From: JAVBMU01 sp031552185
GTDB lineage: Bacteria; Actinomycetota; Actinomycetes; Actinomycetales; Cellulomonadaceae
Length of the DNA: 36,883 nucleotides
Direction: 5' to 3'
Assembly: GCA_031552185.1 (NCBI GenBank)
Contig: JAVBMU010000085.1
Location: forward strand, 1 to 36,883
The notes under the pieces were generated by a model, which worked only from the letters and a program-made list of their open reading frames with translations, ran no database searches and had not been told where the DNA came from. This document shows positions 1 through 8,468 of this stretch, piece after piece. A program made the translations under genes and the position numbers. Each line of letters begins with the position of its first letter. The stretch's first letter is position 1.

Positions 1-925
1 CGGGCCGGTCGCCGGGCCCCGCCCGGGCGACCCCCGCCGGCGCGGGGCGCGCCCAGGCGCGCGACTCGGTGGGGATCGCGGCGAGCGCGTCGCGGGCGCC
101 CGCCGCGGTGATCGTTCGCCGGTCCGGGTCGGGCTCGAGGCAGCGTGCGACGACGTCGACGAGGCCGGCCGGGACGTCGCGCTCCGGCCACGACCGCCGC
201 TGGTCGAGCCGCACCCGGCGCAGGTAGGCCAGGGCGGTGTCGTCCGCCGGGTCGTCGGCGGCGAACGGCGCGAACCCGGCGAGCAAGGTGAAGAGGGTCG
301 CCCCCAGCGACCAGCAGTCGTCGGCCGCCGTCGGCTCGAATCCGTCCAGGACCTGCGGGGACGCATACCGGTAGGAAAACCGGTCCGCCGTGCCGGTGTG
401 GTCGAGACCGTGCGGCCGTGCGATGCCGAAGTCCGCGAGGACATAGGACGTGGGCAGCAGCAGGATGTTCTGCGGCTTGACGTCGCGGTGGATGACGCCG
501 CGGGAGTGTGCGAACGCGAGGGCGTCGGCCACCGCGGTCCCGGCGGCGACCACCTCCGAGATCGGGCCGGGGCCGAGCGCCCGCAACCGGTCGTACGCCG
601 ATCCGAGTTCGTGGTATTCCATGACCAGGCACGGGCGTCCGTCCGACGCCGTCGTCGTGGCGAGAACGTTGACGATGTTCGGATGCCTGCTGCCCAACTC
701 GGTGGTGATCGCCAACTCGCGTCGGAAGCCGGCGTCGTCGGCCACGGTCAGGACCTTGATCGCCACGCTGCGGCCGATGCTGTCCTCACGGGCGCGGTAC
801 ACCACGCTTTCGCCACCGCGCGCAATCTCGGCCAGGCCGGAGTAGCCCGGAACACCGAAGCTGCTCCCGCGCGCCGGCGGCTGCGGGGCCCAGATCCGCT
901 CTGCGGGCACGGGATTCGGCTCCAC
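1..925 (-). CDS. Serine/threonine protein kinase, C-terminus cut by window edge
   Basis: This is a Hanks-type kinase. The first 308 codons are visible and the reading frame is open to the window edge. Seen: glycine-rich loop ARGGESVVYRA (residues 35-45), invariant Lys57 in VAIKV, catalytic HRDVKPQN from His146, DFG at 165-167. The usual APE motif reads ASPQ (188-191), so its Glu is replaced by Gln. The kinase domain ends near residue 275 and a Pro/Ala/Arg-rich linker begins. By analogy with the paralogue at 15756-17396, a membrane segment and extracytoplasmic domain probably follow outside the window. I chose GTG at 925 because AAGGGG lies 5 bases upstream; GTG at 931 would leave no spacing. 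It is divergent from the FHA-like gene at 1107, which suggests that it phosphorylates FHA-binding partners in the adjacent cluster (inference). Confidence 0.93.
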   Translation of the reverse strand, partial: MEPNPVPAERIWAPQPPARGSSFGVPGYSGLAEIARGGESVVYRAREDSIGRSVAIKVLTVADDAGFRRELAITTELGSRHPNIVNVLATTTASDGRPCLVMEYHELGSAYDRLRALGPGPISEVVAAGTAVADALAFAHSRGVIHRDVKPQNILLLPTSYVLADFGIARPHGLDHTGTADRFSYRYASPQVLDGFEPTAADDCWSLGATLFTLLAGFAPFAADDPADDTALAYLRRVRLDQRRSWPERDVPAGLVDVVARCLEPDPDRRTITAAGARDALAAIPTESRAWARPAPAGVARAGPGDRP

Positions 926-1053
926 GCTCACCCCTTGGTGGGTCCGGCGCTCGCTCCGGGCACCGGTCCGTTCTGTCGTATTCTACTGTTCTGTCTTCGG
1001 CCGGCCAAACATACCGGCTCACCCACGTCCCGGATCGATCCGACGATCCAGAT

Positions 1054-1076
1054 GGTCAGTGCACAATGGTCTGACC
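1054..1076. promoter_or_regulatory. Inverted repeat in the divergent kinase/FHA promoter region
   Basis: A perfect 6-bp inverted repeat (GGTCAG, 11-bp spacer, CTGACC) lies in the 181-bp region between the divergent kinase and FHA-like genes. CACAAT in the spacer could be a weak -10 box for the FHA-like gene. An operator role is only inferred from position. Confidence 0.25.
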
Positions 1077-1106
1077 GGGGCGAACCGGACCGGAAGGGTG
1101 GACGAG

Positions 1107-1958
1107 ATGCTGAGGGTGACGGCGCGGGGCCGTGGGATCCGTCCGGTGACGGTCGGCACCGGCGAACGCCTGGTGTTCGGGCGGGCACCCGAGGCTGGCC
1201 TGCCCGTCGACGACATCGGCGCGCAGGTCTGGTACACGCCGATCACGCTGCCGAGCGCGGCCGGGCACGTGTCGCGAGTGCTGGGCGAAATCGAAGTCGG
1301 CGCGGAGATGGTTCGGCTGCGTTGGAGCGGGACCACCGAGGGCCAACTCACGAGCATCTTCGACGCCCCGGGCGGCGCCCGGCGGGTCACCCTGGGCGGC
1401 CGGATGACGGCGCTGCTCGACGCTGGGGAGAATTCGATCGTCGTGTTGCGCGGCCGGCGGCGGGCGGACGGGACGTTCGAGGATCTGTCCCTTCTCGTCG
1501 AAGTCGCTGTCGTCGACGACGCGCCCGAGCCGAGCGAGCCGGACCGGCTGCCGCACGATCGGGATGCCGCCGCGACGGCGCCGGCGCCGGGCCTCGAACG
1601 GATGTCCCGGGAGTGGTTCGTCGCGCTGGCGCTCGCCGAGCCGTGGCTCGCGGGGGAGGACTATCCCCGCCCGCCGTCCAACCGGGAGGTCTACGAACGG
1701 GTCCTGGCCTGGCGCGGCAATGCCTGGAACCTCGAGCGCCCGCAGCGGGTGGACGACGCCGTCCGGGCGGTCGCCCGGATGGCGTTCGGTCCCGCGGCCG
1801 ATCCCTTCGCGGCGGGCAGCCGCCGGGTGCTGAACGCCCGGTCCGCCGTCGCGCAGCGCACGGCGGAGGTCCGGCTGGTCACCGCGGCGGACCTCGCCGA
1901 GGTGCTGGCAATGCAGTCGCGCCGGGCCGGAAAGAAACCGGAAACTTCCCCCCGCTAG
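1107..1958 (+). CDS. FHA-like domain protein heading the WXG100/EccC cluster
   Basis: Protein of 283 aa. Residues about 15-115 look like a forkhead-associated (phosphothreonine-binding) beta-sandwich: LVFGRAP near residue 22 supplies the Gly-Arg pair, and GHVSRVLGEI near 55 resembles the Ser-Arg strand. A linker rich in Asp/Glu/Pro follows. The C-terminal half is helical and has a PSNREVYERVL segment and a VDDAVRAVARMAFG segment, like the small helix-turn-helix region seen after FHA domains in actinobacterial proteins. The start is ATG at 1107 because GGAAGG lies 9 bases upstream; an in-frame GTG at 1059 lacks a ribosome site. No signal peptide or membrane segment is seen. It probably reads phosphorylation by one of the two local kinases and relays it to the secretion genes downstream. 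The FHA call is by motif shape only. Confidence 0.75.
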   Translation: MLRVTARGRGIRPVTVGTGERLVFGRAPEAGLPVDDIGAQVWYTPITLPSAAGHVSRVLGEIEVGAEMVRLRWSGTTEGQLTSIFDAPGGARRVTLGGRMTALLDAGENSIVVLRGRRRADGTFEDLSLLVEVAVVDDAPEPSEPDRLPHDRDAAATAPAPGLERMSREWFVALALAEPWLAGEDYPRPPSNREVYERVLAWRGNAWNLERPQRVDDAVRAVARMAFGPAADPFAAGSRRVLNARSAVAQRTAEVRLVTAADLAEVLAMQSRRAGKKPETSPR

Positions 1959-2025
1959 GGTTTGTGCGCGGCCTTCCCGGGTCCGTATGGTCGGTTCAAA
2001 CGATCGCCCGAACCGAGGAGAAACC

Positions 2026-2301
2026 GTGCACGACGTCCACAATTTCTGGGGGCTCGACCCGGAGTTCGCCCGCAATGCATCGGGCCGGATGGAGACCAGT
2101 GCAGTGGAATTGGGCAGCCTGGTCGCGAGCATTTCCAGCCTGCTGGCCTCCGTTCAATGGGAGGGGCCGAACGCCCGCCGGTTCGCGCAGGACTGGCAGG
2201 GCGCCTACGGCGGCCAGTTGCGCACCGCGCAGGAGTCCCTCACGGACAACGCGGCTGAACTGCGGCGCCGCGCCCAGATGCAGGAAGACGCCTCCGCCTA
2301 G
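2026..2301 (+). CDS. WXG100 family protein (EsxA/EsxB-like)
   Basis: Protein of 91 aa, the usual WXG100 length. It has a two-helix hairpin with the turn motif WEG at residues 45-47, no signal peptide and no membrane segment. WXG100 proteins are small helical hairpins exported as dimers by EccC/EssC-type ATPases. The start is GTG at 2026: GAGGAG lies 5 bases upstream, whereas the in-frame ATG at 1987 has no ribosome site. The C-terminus reads AQMQEDASA, a [QE]-[ED]-x-A-S ending shared with the other local WXG proteins. It is followed by a perfect 10-bp hairpin and a WXG-like gene with a long Gly-rich tail. Its dimer partner may be the WXG100 protein at 3691-3960 (inference). Confidence 0.9.
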   Translation: MHDVHNFWGLDPEFARNASGRMETSAVELGSLVASISSLLASVQWEGPNARRFAQDWQGAYGGQLRTAQESLTDNAAELRRRAQMQEDASA

Positions 2302-2330
2302 CCGGGGCGCGGTGGCGTCCCGCGCCCCGG
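2302..2330 (+). promoter_or_regulatory. Intercistronic hairpin after first WXG100 gene
   Basis: A perfect 10-bp stem (CCGGGGCGCG pairing with CGCGCCCCGG) with a 9-base loop begins on the base after the WXG100 stop codon. No T-run follows, so it is more likely an mRNA-stabilising or partial-termination element than a full terminator. Confidence 0.55.
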
Positions 2331-2364
2331 AACAAAGTCGTCCCTACAGCATTCAGGAGTTTCG

Positions 2365-3576
2365 ATGTTCATCGGTGCAGATGTTGCCGAACTCGATCAG
2401 ATGGCGAAGAAAATGCAGAGCACGAGCGAATTCGCCACCGGTGTGGCCGCTCTGCTCAAAGGCGTCGTCGCGGCGTTGCGGGCAATGTCGTGGACGGGTT
2501 GGGCGGCGGCCTATGCCGCCTATCTCGAAGGGACCGTGATTCCCTGGGTGCAATTCGTCGCGTCGACGCTCGCGAAGTTCGCCGGGGTGCTCAAGCTCGC
2601 GTCCGCGCTGCAAAAGGCCGCCAGCGGTGACATGGCCGCGATCGCCAAGGTCGACATCGAGCGCGCCGTCGCCGCCATCAGCCCGACGGTGGACGTCCGC
2701 CCGCCGGCGCTGACCGCGGCGACGGTGACCACCGGGACGGCGCTGAACACGGGCTCGCAGGGCGGCGGCGCGGCGGTGACCGGCGTGAGAGTGCCGATCT
2801 CGGCGACGAACGGCAGCGCGGCCGCCGCGGGCGCCGGGATCGCCGCGGGCGCTGGGATCGCCGGAGGAGGCGGCGCGGTCGGTGGCGTGATCGGCGCCGC
2901 CGCCGGCCGGGCAGGCGGCGTGAGCGGTAGCACGTTCGAGGACGGTTCCTCGCTCGGCCGCCTCATCGGCCTCGACGGGGGCCTTCGGCTCGCGGCGCTG
3001 CCGGCGGCGGGGTCCGACGGCGGCGGGTTGGCGGGCGCGGGCGGGACCGGCCTGGGCGGCGCTCTGAGCGCTTCCGGCGTGGGCGCCGGCGGCCTCGGCG
3101 CGGCGGGCCTGGGCGCTACCGGTCTGAGCACAGGCGGCATGAGCCCGGCCGGCGGCATGTCCGGCGGCATGTCCGGCAGTGCCCTCGGCGCGACGTCGCC
3201 GCTCAGCGGGGCGTGCGGGGTCGAGGCGACCTCGGCCCTCCGGGACGTCGGCGGATCCGGTGGTGCCGGGATGTCGGGCGCGGCCGGAATCTCGGGCGGT
3301 GCCGGCGTCTCCGGCGGCGCCGTGATGTCGGGCGCGGCCGGGGTACAGGGCGGCGTCGGCGCGGCTGCCGACCCGGCCCAGTCCACGTTCGTGACCATGG
3401 GCTCGGACGGCGGCGGTGGGCGCGGCCTCGGCCTGACCACCGGCCTGGCCGGTGTCGCCGGGGCCGGCGCGCTCGCGCTGGGTGCGTTGCGGCCCGGGTC
3501 CGACCCGGAGGACGAGCCGGAGATCCAACCATTGACCGACCGCCTCGCGAACCACGGCCCGGTCCCGGTCGCCTAG
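2365..3576 (+). CDS. WXG-like protein with long Gly/Ala-rich tail
   Basis: Protein of 403 aa. Residues 1-100 are helical with a WTG motif at 43-45, as in WXG100 proteins, but the hairpin runs on into a second hydrophobic stretch (about 58-85). From about residue 120 it becomes low-complexity: Gly/Ala/Ser repeats such as GAGGLG and MSGGMSGSA, with hydrophobic Gly-rich runs near 165-185 and 360-375. It ends in an acidic, Pro-containing tail. The layout recalls mycobacterial PPE/PE proteins (helical export domain plus Gly-rich extension), but no PPE or PE motif is visible. ATG at 2365 has CAGGAG 5 bases upstream. It sits between two WXG100 genes, so it is likely a substrate of the EccC-like ATPase. 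The function of the tail is unknown. Confidence 0.8.
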   Translation: MFIGADVAELDQMAKKMQSTSEFATGVAALLKGVVAALRAMSWTGWAAAYAAYLEGTVIPWVQFVASTLAKFAGVLKLASALQKAASGDMAAIAKVDIERAVAAISPTVDVRPPALTAATVTTGTALNTGSQGGGAAVTGVRVPISATNGSAAAAGAGIAAGAGIAGGGGAVGGVIGAAAGRAGGVSGSTFEDGSSLGRLIGLDGGLRLAALPAAGSDGGGLAGAGGTGLGGALSASGVGAGGLGAAGLGATGLSTGGMSPAGGMSGGMSGSALGATSPLSGACGVEATSALRDVGGSGGAGMSGAAGISGGAGVSGGAVMSGAAGVQGGVGAAADPAQSTFVTMGSDGGGGRGLGLTTGLAGVAGAGALALGALRPGSDPEDEPEIQPLTDRLANHGPVPVA

Positions 3577-3599
3577 CGGCGGCGCCCGCCCGTAAGGCC

Positions 3600-3634
3600 G
3601 CACCCGCACCCGCACCAGCACCAGCACCAGCACC
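3600..3634. repeat. Hexanucleotide tandem repeat in intergenic spacer
   Basis: About six tandem copies of GCACCC/GCACCA lie between the Gly-rich WXG gene and the second WXG100 gene. The tract does not belong to a convincing gene and may vary in copy number between strains. Confidence 0.6.
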
Positions 3635-3690
3635 TGACGTTTCCCCGGCCGTCCGGCCGGTGGCTGCACCCACACGAGAGGAAGAACACG

Positions 3691-3960
3691 ATGAGCACGT
3701 CGCTGTACGGAATGGACATCAACGCCGCCCGCGACCTGGTTCGGCTGATGAACACCGATGCCGACAGCATCACCCAACTCACCGCCCGGTTGACCCAGCA
3801 GTTGCAGAACACGCCCTGGAGCGGCCCGGACGCGGATCGTTTCAACGGCGACTGGACCGGTCAGTACGTGCCGTCGCTGCAGAACCTGGTCCAGGCCCTG
3901 CAGGACAACGCCATCGCGCTGGCCCAGCAGGCGGACGACCAGGAGCGCGCCTCGAGCTGA
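3691..3960 (+). CDS. WXG100 family protein (EsxA/EsxB-like)
   Basis: Protein of 89 aa: two amphipathic helices around a WSG turn at residues 43-45, no signal peptide. ATG at 3691 is preceded by GAGGAAG about 6 bases upstream. The C-terminus (QQADDQERASS) shares the [QE]-[ED]-x-A-S ending of the WXG100 protein at 2026-2301. Beyond the WxG turn the two proteins differ considerably, which fits two partners of a heterodimer rather than a recent duplication. A 14-bp perfect hairpin separates it from the EccC-like gene 113 bp downstream. That arrangement would allow a much higher level of the small substrate than of the ATPase. Confidence 0.92.
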   Translation: MSTSLYGMDINAARDLVRLMNTDADSITQLTARLTQQLQNTPWSGPDADRFNGDWTGQYVPSLQNLVQALQDNAIALAQQADDQERASS

Positions 3961-3970
3961 GGCACCCGGA

Positions 3971-4002
3971 CCGAGGCCCGGCGCGACAGCGCCGGGCCTC
4001 GG
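3971..4002 (+). promoter_or_regulatory. Intercistronic 14-bp hairpin before the EccC-like gene
   Basis: A perfect 14-bp stem (3971-3984 with 3989-4002) closes a GACA loop, 10 bases after the WXG100 stop. There is no T-run. It is placed to stabilise the upstream WXG100 message or attenuate transcription into the large ATPase gene. Confidence 0.6.
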
Positions 4003-4073
4003 CCGGCGCCGAGCGGCGCCCGGCGCCCCGGCCTTCGCCAATCACTCGCCCAGTCAACAGGAGGACGACCACG

Positions 4074-7000
4074 ATGGTGCGGCTGACGATCCGGCCCAGC
4101 CAGGAGACCGCGCTGGCGCCCGTCGATGTAGAGGTGGCGGCCTCGCCCGACGGCCGGGTCAGCGACCTGGCGGCCGAACTCGGCCGCCATCTGGCGGGGG
4201 AGGGCTCGCAGGTCCTGCTCGCCCCGGCCTCGCAAGGGCGCCTGTGGTCGGCCGCGGAACGGCTGCGGGACACCGGCCTGCGCGACGGCGACGTACTCGA
4301 GGTCCAGAGCGTGCCGCAGGACTGGCTGGATCGCCCGGTGAGCCGCCGGGTGCCCACCGCGGTGGTCGATGTCGTCGCGGGCCCCGACGCCGGGCGCTCG
4401 GTTCGGGTTTATGGCGACGCGCTGACGGTCGGGCGCGGCTCGCGCGCCACCGTCCGGCTGTGCGACCCGACCGTCAGCCGCGACCACGCCCGGGTGCTGC
4501 TGAGCGCCACGCCCGTCGTGATCGACCAGGGCTCGGCGCACGGCACCCGAATCGCGGGCCGCGAGGTGACCGGCGCGCAGCAACTCGGCTGGGAGGAGCC
4601 GGTCGAGCTGGGTCGCACCCGGCTGATCCTGCGCCGGGCGCAGGGTGCCGCGAGCGCGGCCCGGCAGAGCGCGGTCCTGCGCTCGCCCCGGTTCGGCGAC
4701 GGTCCCGCAGCGGGCGAACTCGAGGTGCCGAGTGCACCCCCGCCGCTGCGCCGGCTGCAGTTCCCGTGGCTGATGATGCTGATGCCACTGGTCATGGGCG
4801 CGGCGATGATGGCCCGCACCCGCAGCCCCTACCTGCTCATCTTCATGGTGGGGATGCCCACCATCATGGCGCTGTCCCATCTGGTCCAGGCGCGCGCCGC
4901 GCGCAAAGACCACGCGGCAGAGGTCGAGGCCTGGCAGGGCGAACTCGCCGAGGTCCTGGCGACGCTGGACGCGGCGGCCGCGACGCAGTGCGCCGTGGAC
5001 GAGGACGACGCCCCCGACGTCGCCGAGGTGCTGTCCCGGGCGGCCGCGCGGCACCACCGGCTGTGGGTGCGACGGGCCGACGACGAGGACTTTCTCTCGG
5101 TTCGGGTCGGCCGCGGCCCGCGGCCCGCGCTGCTCACCGCCAAGGTCGGCGCGGGCGGTGACCGCGCGCTGCGGGGCGAGGCCCGCGAGTTGGTCGCGGC
5201 GCGGGCGACGTTGGCGGGGCGGGCGGTCCCGGTGGACCTGGGCTCGCCCCTGACCGCCGTCGTCGGGGATCCCGAGGTCGTCGACGACGTCGTGCGGGCC
5301 CTCGTCGTCCGGTTGGCGACGGATCATTCGCCGACCGATGTCACGCTCGCTGCCGCGCTCGGCCGGGGTCGGGCGGAGGCGGAGACCTGGTTGCGTTGGC
5401 TGCCGCACGCCGATGCGCTCGGCGAGGCCCCGATCGCGGTCGGCGCCGCCGAAGGCCAGGCGCTCCTGGAGCGCCTGGCCGCCGCCGGCGGGCCGGCCGG
5501 TCACGCCATCTGCCTGGTGGACGAGGGTGCGGGCCTGCCCCGGCGCCTCGTGGAAGCGATCGCGGCCGCCCGCCCGGACACCTTGCACATCGTGTGGCTG
5601 GGTCGGTCGGTGCACGAGGTGCCGGCCGCGACCGCTGCCGTCGTCGACACGACCCAGGCCCGCATCGACCTCGCCCGCCGGGGCGGCACCGCCCGGATCG
5701 ACCGGCTCGACCGGCTCGAACTCGTCGGCGCCTGGAACGCCGCGCGGGCGCTGACCTCGTATCGGGACGAGGCGGCCGTGGCGGCCGCCGAGGCGCTGTT
5801 GCCGGCCTCCGTCCGCCTGCCGGACATCAGCGGCGACCTGTCCGATCTCGACGATCCGACGGCGATCCTTGCCCGGTGGTCCATCAGCGTGGGGTTGCGG
5901 GCGCAAATCGGCGCGGGCGTGGACGGTCCGGTGACGATCGATCTGCGCGAGGACGGCCCGCACGGTCTGGTCGCCGGCACCACCGGATCCGGCAAGAGCG
6001 AGCTGCTGCAGACGCTGATCTGCTCGCTGGCGATGAACAATCCGCCCGCGCGGATCACCTTCCTGCTGGTCGACTACAAGGGCGGCGCCGCGTTCCGGGA
6101 GTGCGCCGATCTGCCGCACACCGTCGGGTACATCACCGACCTCACCCCGGCGCTGGTCGAGCGGGCGCTGGTGTCGCTGCACGCCGAACTGACGGCCCGC
6201 GAGCACCTGCTCGCCCAGTACGGCGCGAAGGACCTGCCCGCCATGGAGCGGTCGCATCCGGACGTCGCCCCCCCGGCGATGCTGATCTGCGTCGACGAGT
6301 TCGCGGCCCTGCTCGCCGAGGTGCCCCAGTTTGTGGACGGCATGGTCTCGATCGCGCAGCGCGGCCGGTCGCTCGGCATGCACATGCTGCTGGCGACGCA
6401 GCGGCCGGCGGGGGTGGTCACCCCGCAGATCAAGGCCAATACCGATCTCCGGATCGCGCTGCGGGTGGCCTCGACGGACGATTCGGCCGACGTCATCGAC
6501 GCGCCGGACGCGGCCGACCTATCCCGCCGCACGCCCGGCCGGGCGTGGCTGCGCCGGACCGGGCACGGCACCCGGGAGTTGGTCCAGGTCGCCTGGGTGG
6601 GCGCCCACGAGCGGATGGTCGAGTCCGAACGCGCGGTGCAGGTGCGCCCGTTCAGCGCCCGGCCCGGCGGCCGGGCTCGCGGGACGGCGGGCGGGGTGCA
6701 GCACGGGACCTGCGACCTGGAGCGCATGGTCCGGGCCGTGACCGGCGCCTTCGACCTGTCCGACGCGCCGCCGCCGCGGCTGCCTTGGCTGCCGCCGTTG
6801 CCCGCGGGGCTCGATCTACACCTGGCTGCGCCGCTCGAACTGCGCGAGTCGGCGGACGCCGCCGGCGCGAACCGCACCCGCGAGCCGGTGCCGGTCGAGG
6901 CCGGCGAGGACGGCGTCGTCGTCCTCGGTCTGGTCGATCGTCCGGCCGAACAGGCCCAGTTCCCCTGGCGGGTGGAATATCCCCGGATTGGACATATGTT

Positions 7001-8468
7001 AGTGTTCGGCGCGTCGGGCAGCGGGAAAACTGAACTGTTGCGCACGCTTGTCGCAGCCGCGTGCGGCGGTGCGCCGGGAAAGGTCTGCGTGTACGGGATC
7101 GATGCCGGGGGCGGTGGGCTCGCGGTGCTGGAGGGTCTGCCGGCGGTCGGCTCGGTCGTGATCGAGCAACAGCGCGAGCGAGTCCTCCGGCTGGTGCGGA
7201 TGGTCCACCGGGCGGTCACCGAGCGCAACGCGGTCCTGGCCGCCCGCGGCGCCGCCGACGTGCGCGCGCTCGCCGCCGCCGGCCTCGAACTGCCCCGCCT
7301 GCACCTGATCATCGACAACCTGCCCGCGCTGCTCGAATCGTTCGAGGGGGGCGGCGCCCTGCGCCGCTCCCACGCCGACATGCTGCTGACGGTGCTCCAG
7401 GAGGGGCGCCGCTGCGGCGTTCACGTCACGGCCACGGCGCCGCAGCGGACCGGCCTGTCGAGCCAGATCCAGGCGTGCTTCGGCGAGCGGGTCGTGCTGC
7501 GGATGGCGGTGGACGACGACTACGCGATGCTCGGCGTGCCGGGCGGGGTCCTGGACCGGCAGAGCGCGCCGGGCCGAGGCCTGGTCGGCGCCCACGAGGT
7601 GCAGGTCGCCACGATCGGGGCGATCGGCAGCGCGCGGCAGCGGGACTTCCTCGCGGCCCTCGCCGACCGGTTGACCGCGCCGCATGCGACCGCACCCGTG
7701 CCGCCGGTGCCCGCGATGCCGACCCGGATCCCGGCCGACCTGCTACCCGCGCCGAAGGGCGACGAGGTGTGCATCGGGGTCGAGGAGGACGTCATCGGCG
7801 GGGTGACGTTGCGGCTGGCGGACGGCCCGCTGCTGGTCTCCGGGCGCGGACGCAGCGGACGGACCAGCTTCCTGCTCGGCGTGGCCCACCAGTGTCGTCG
7901 GTCGACGACGCCGCCGCGCCGCATCCTGGCCCTCGGCCCGCGCGTCGACCCGCGGCTGGCCGCGGCCGCCGACGCGGCCCACCCCGATCTCGTGGCCGCC
8001 GCAGCTGCCCTGGCCGAACTGGGCGCCGGCGCCCCGGCCGAGCCGGCCGGGGCGGCCGCGGCCGAAGCTCCCGGCGGCCCGGCCGAGGGCTGGGACCTGG
8101 TACTGATCGACGACACGCACGAGTGGGACCGGCAGTGGGAGGCGGGCGGTGAGGCGCGCGATGCCCTCACCGAGATCGCGGCCTTCGTCGCCGGCGCCCG
8201 GGACCGGCGGATCGCTTTGGTGGTGACGACGGACTCGGACGACGCCCGGTCCCGGCAGCACGTTCCGGGCCTGGTCGCCGCGGTGCGCCGGGCTCGGCGC
8301 GCCATTCTCCTGGGACCCGAGATGGGAGACGGCGCGCTCGTGGGCGGCCAGGTCCCGATGAACAGCCACGAACCGATGACGGGGACGGGCCGCGGCGTCC
8401 TGATCGGGGGCGGATCGGTGCACGTGGTTCAGGTGCTGTGTCAGGCGCAGGACGAAGGAGTGCGGTGA
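4074..8468 (+). CDS. EccC/EssC-type type VII secretion ATPase with Ubl-like and FHA N-terminus
   Basis: Protein of 1464 aa, the motor of a WXG100 export system. Domains in order: a ubiquitin-like fold candidate (about 1-85, ending LRDGDVLEV), an FHA domain (about 105-185; LTVGRGSRATVRL, then VSRDHARVLL and GSAHGT), two close membrane segments (about 229-268), then three FtsK/SpoIIIE modules. Module 1 is complete: Walker A GTTGSGKS at 635-642, VDYKGGAAF, Walker B LICVDEF at 737-743. Module 2 has an intact P-loop GASGSGKT (979-986), but its Walker B reads HLIIDN from 1077. Module 3 has GRGRSGRT (1257-1264), in which the P-loop Lys is Arg. In the characterised Thermomonospora curvata EccC the later modules regulate the first and bind substrate. 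ATG at 4074 follows AGGAGG with about 8 bases between; a longer upstream frame is out-of-gene. The stop overlaps the next start by one base. Confidence 0.95.
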   Translation: MVRLTIRPSQETALAPVDVEVAASPDGRVSDLAAELGRHLAGEGSQVLLAPASQGRLWSAAERLRDTGLRDGDVLEVQSVPQDWLDRPVSRRVPTAVVDVVAGPDAGRSVRVYGDALTVGRGSRATVRLCDPTVSRDHARVLLSATPVVIDQGSAHGTRIAGREVTGAQQLGWEEPVELGRTRLILRRAQGAASAARQSAVLRSPRFGDGPAAGELEVPSAPPPLRRLQFPWLMMLMPLVMGAAMMARTRSPYLLIFMVGMPTIMALSHLVQARAARKDHAAEVEAWQGELAEVLATLDAAAATQCAVDEDDAPDVAEVLSRAAARHHRLWVRRADDEDFLSVRVGRGPRPALLTAKVGAGGDRALRGEARELVAARATLAGRAVPVDLGSPLTAVVGDPEVVDDVVRALVVRLATDHSPTDVTLAAALGRGRAEAETWLRWLPHADALGEAPIAVGAAEGQALLERLAAAGGPAGHAICLVDEGAGLPRRLVEAIAAARPDTLHIVWLGRSVHEVPAATAAVVDTTQARIDLARRGGTARIDRLDRLELVGAWNAARALTSYRDEAAVAAAEALLPASVRLPDISGDLSDLDDPTAILARWSISVGLRAQIGAGVDGPVTIDLREDGPHGLVAGTTGSGKSELLQTLICSLAMNNPPARITFLLVDYKGGAAFRECADLPHTVGYITDLTPALVERALVSLHAELTAREHLLAQYGAKDLPAMERSHPDVAPPAMLICVDEFAALLAEVPQFVDGMVSIAQRGRSLGMHMLLATQRPAGVVTPQIKANTDLRIALRVASTDDSADVIDAPDAADLSRRTPGRAWLRRTGHGTRELVQVAWVGAHERMVESERAVQVRPFSARPGGRARGTAGGVQHGTCDLERMVRAVTGAFDLSDAPPPRLPWLPPLPAGLDLHLAAPLELRESADAAGANRTREPVPVEAGEDGVVVLGLVDRPAEQAQFPWRVEYPRIGHMLVFGASGSGKTELLRTLVAAACGGAPGKVCVYGIDAGGGGLAVLEGLPAVGSVVIEQQRERVLRLVRMVHRAVTERNAVLAARGAADVRALAAAGLELPRLHLIIDNLPALLESFEGGGALRRSHADMLLTVLQEGRRCGVHVTATAPQRTGLSSQIQACFGERVVLRMAVDDDYAMLGVPGGVLDRQSAPGRGLVGAHEVQVATIGAIGSARQRDFLAALADRLTAPHATAPVPPVPAMPTRIPADLLPAPKGDEVCIGVEEDVIGGVTLRLADGPLLVSGRGRSGRTSFLLGVAHQCRRSTTPPRRILALGPRVDPRLAAAADAAHPDLVAAAAALAELGAGAPAEPAGAAAAEAPGGPAEGWDLVLIDDTHEWDRQWEAGGEARDALTEIAAFVAGARDRRIALVVTTDSDDARSRQHVPGLVAAVRRARRAILLGPEMGDGALVGGQVPMNSHEPMTGTGRGVLIGGGSVHVVQVLCQAQDEGVR

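Noticed and set aside
398..2539. 713-codon plus-strand open frame antisense to the kinase and crossing the FHA-like gene
   Set aside because: GC-driven shadow: Arg/Gly-rich composition, no domain, and it overlaps two well-supported genes in other frames.
3861..6383. 840-codon minus-strand frame opposite the EccC-like gene
   Set aside because: Mirror of the high-GC codon pattern of the EccC-like gene; no recognisable motif or ribosome site.
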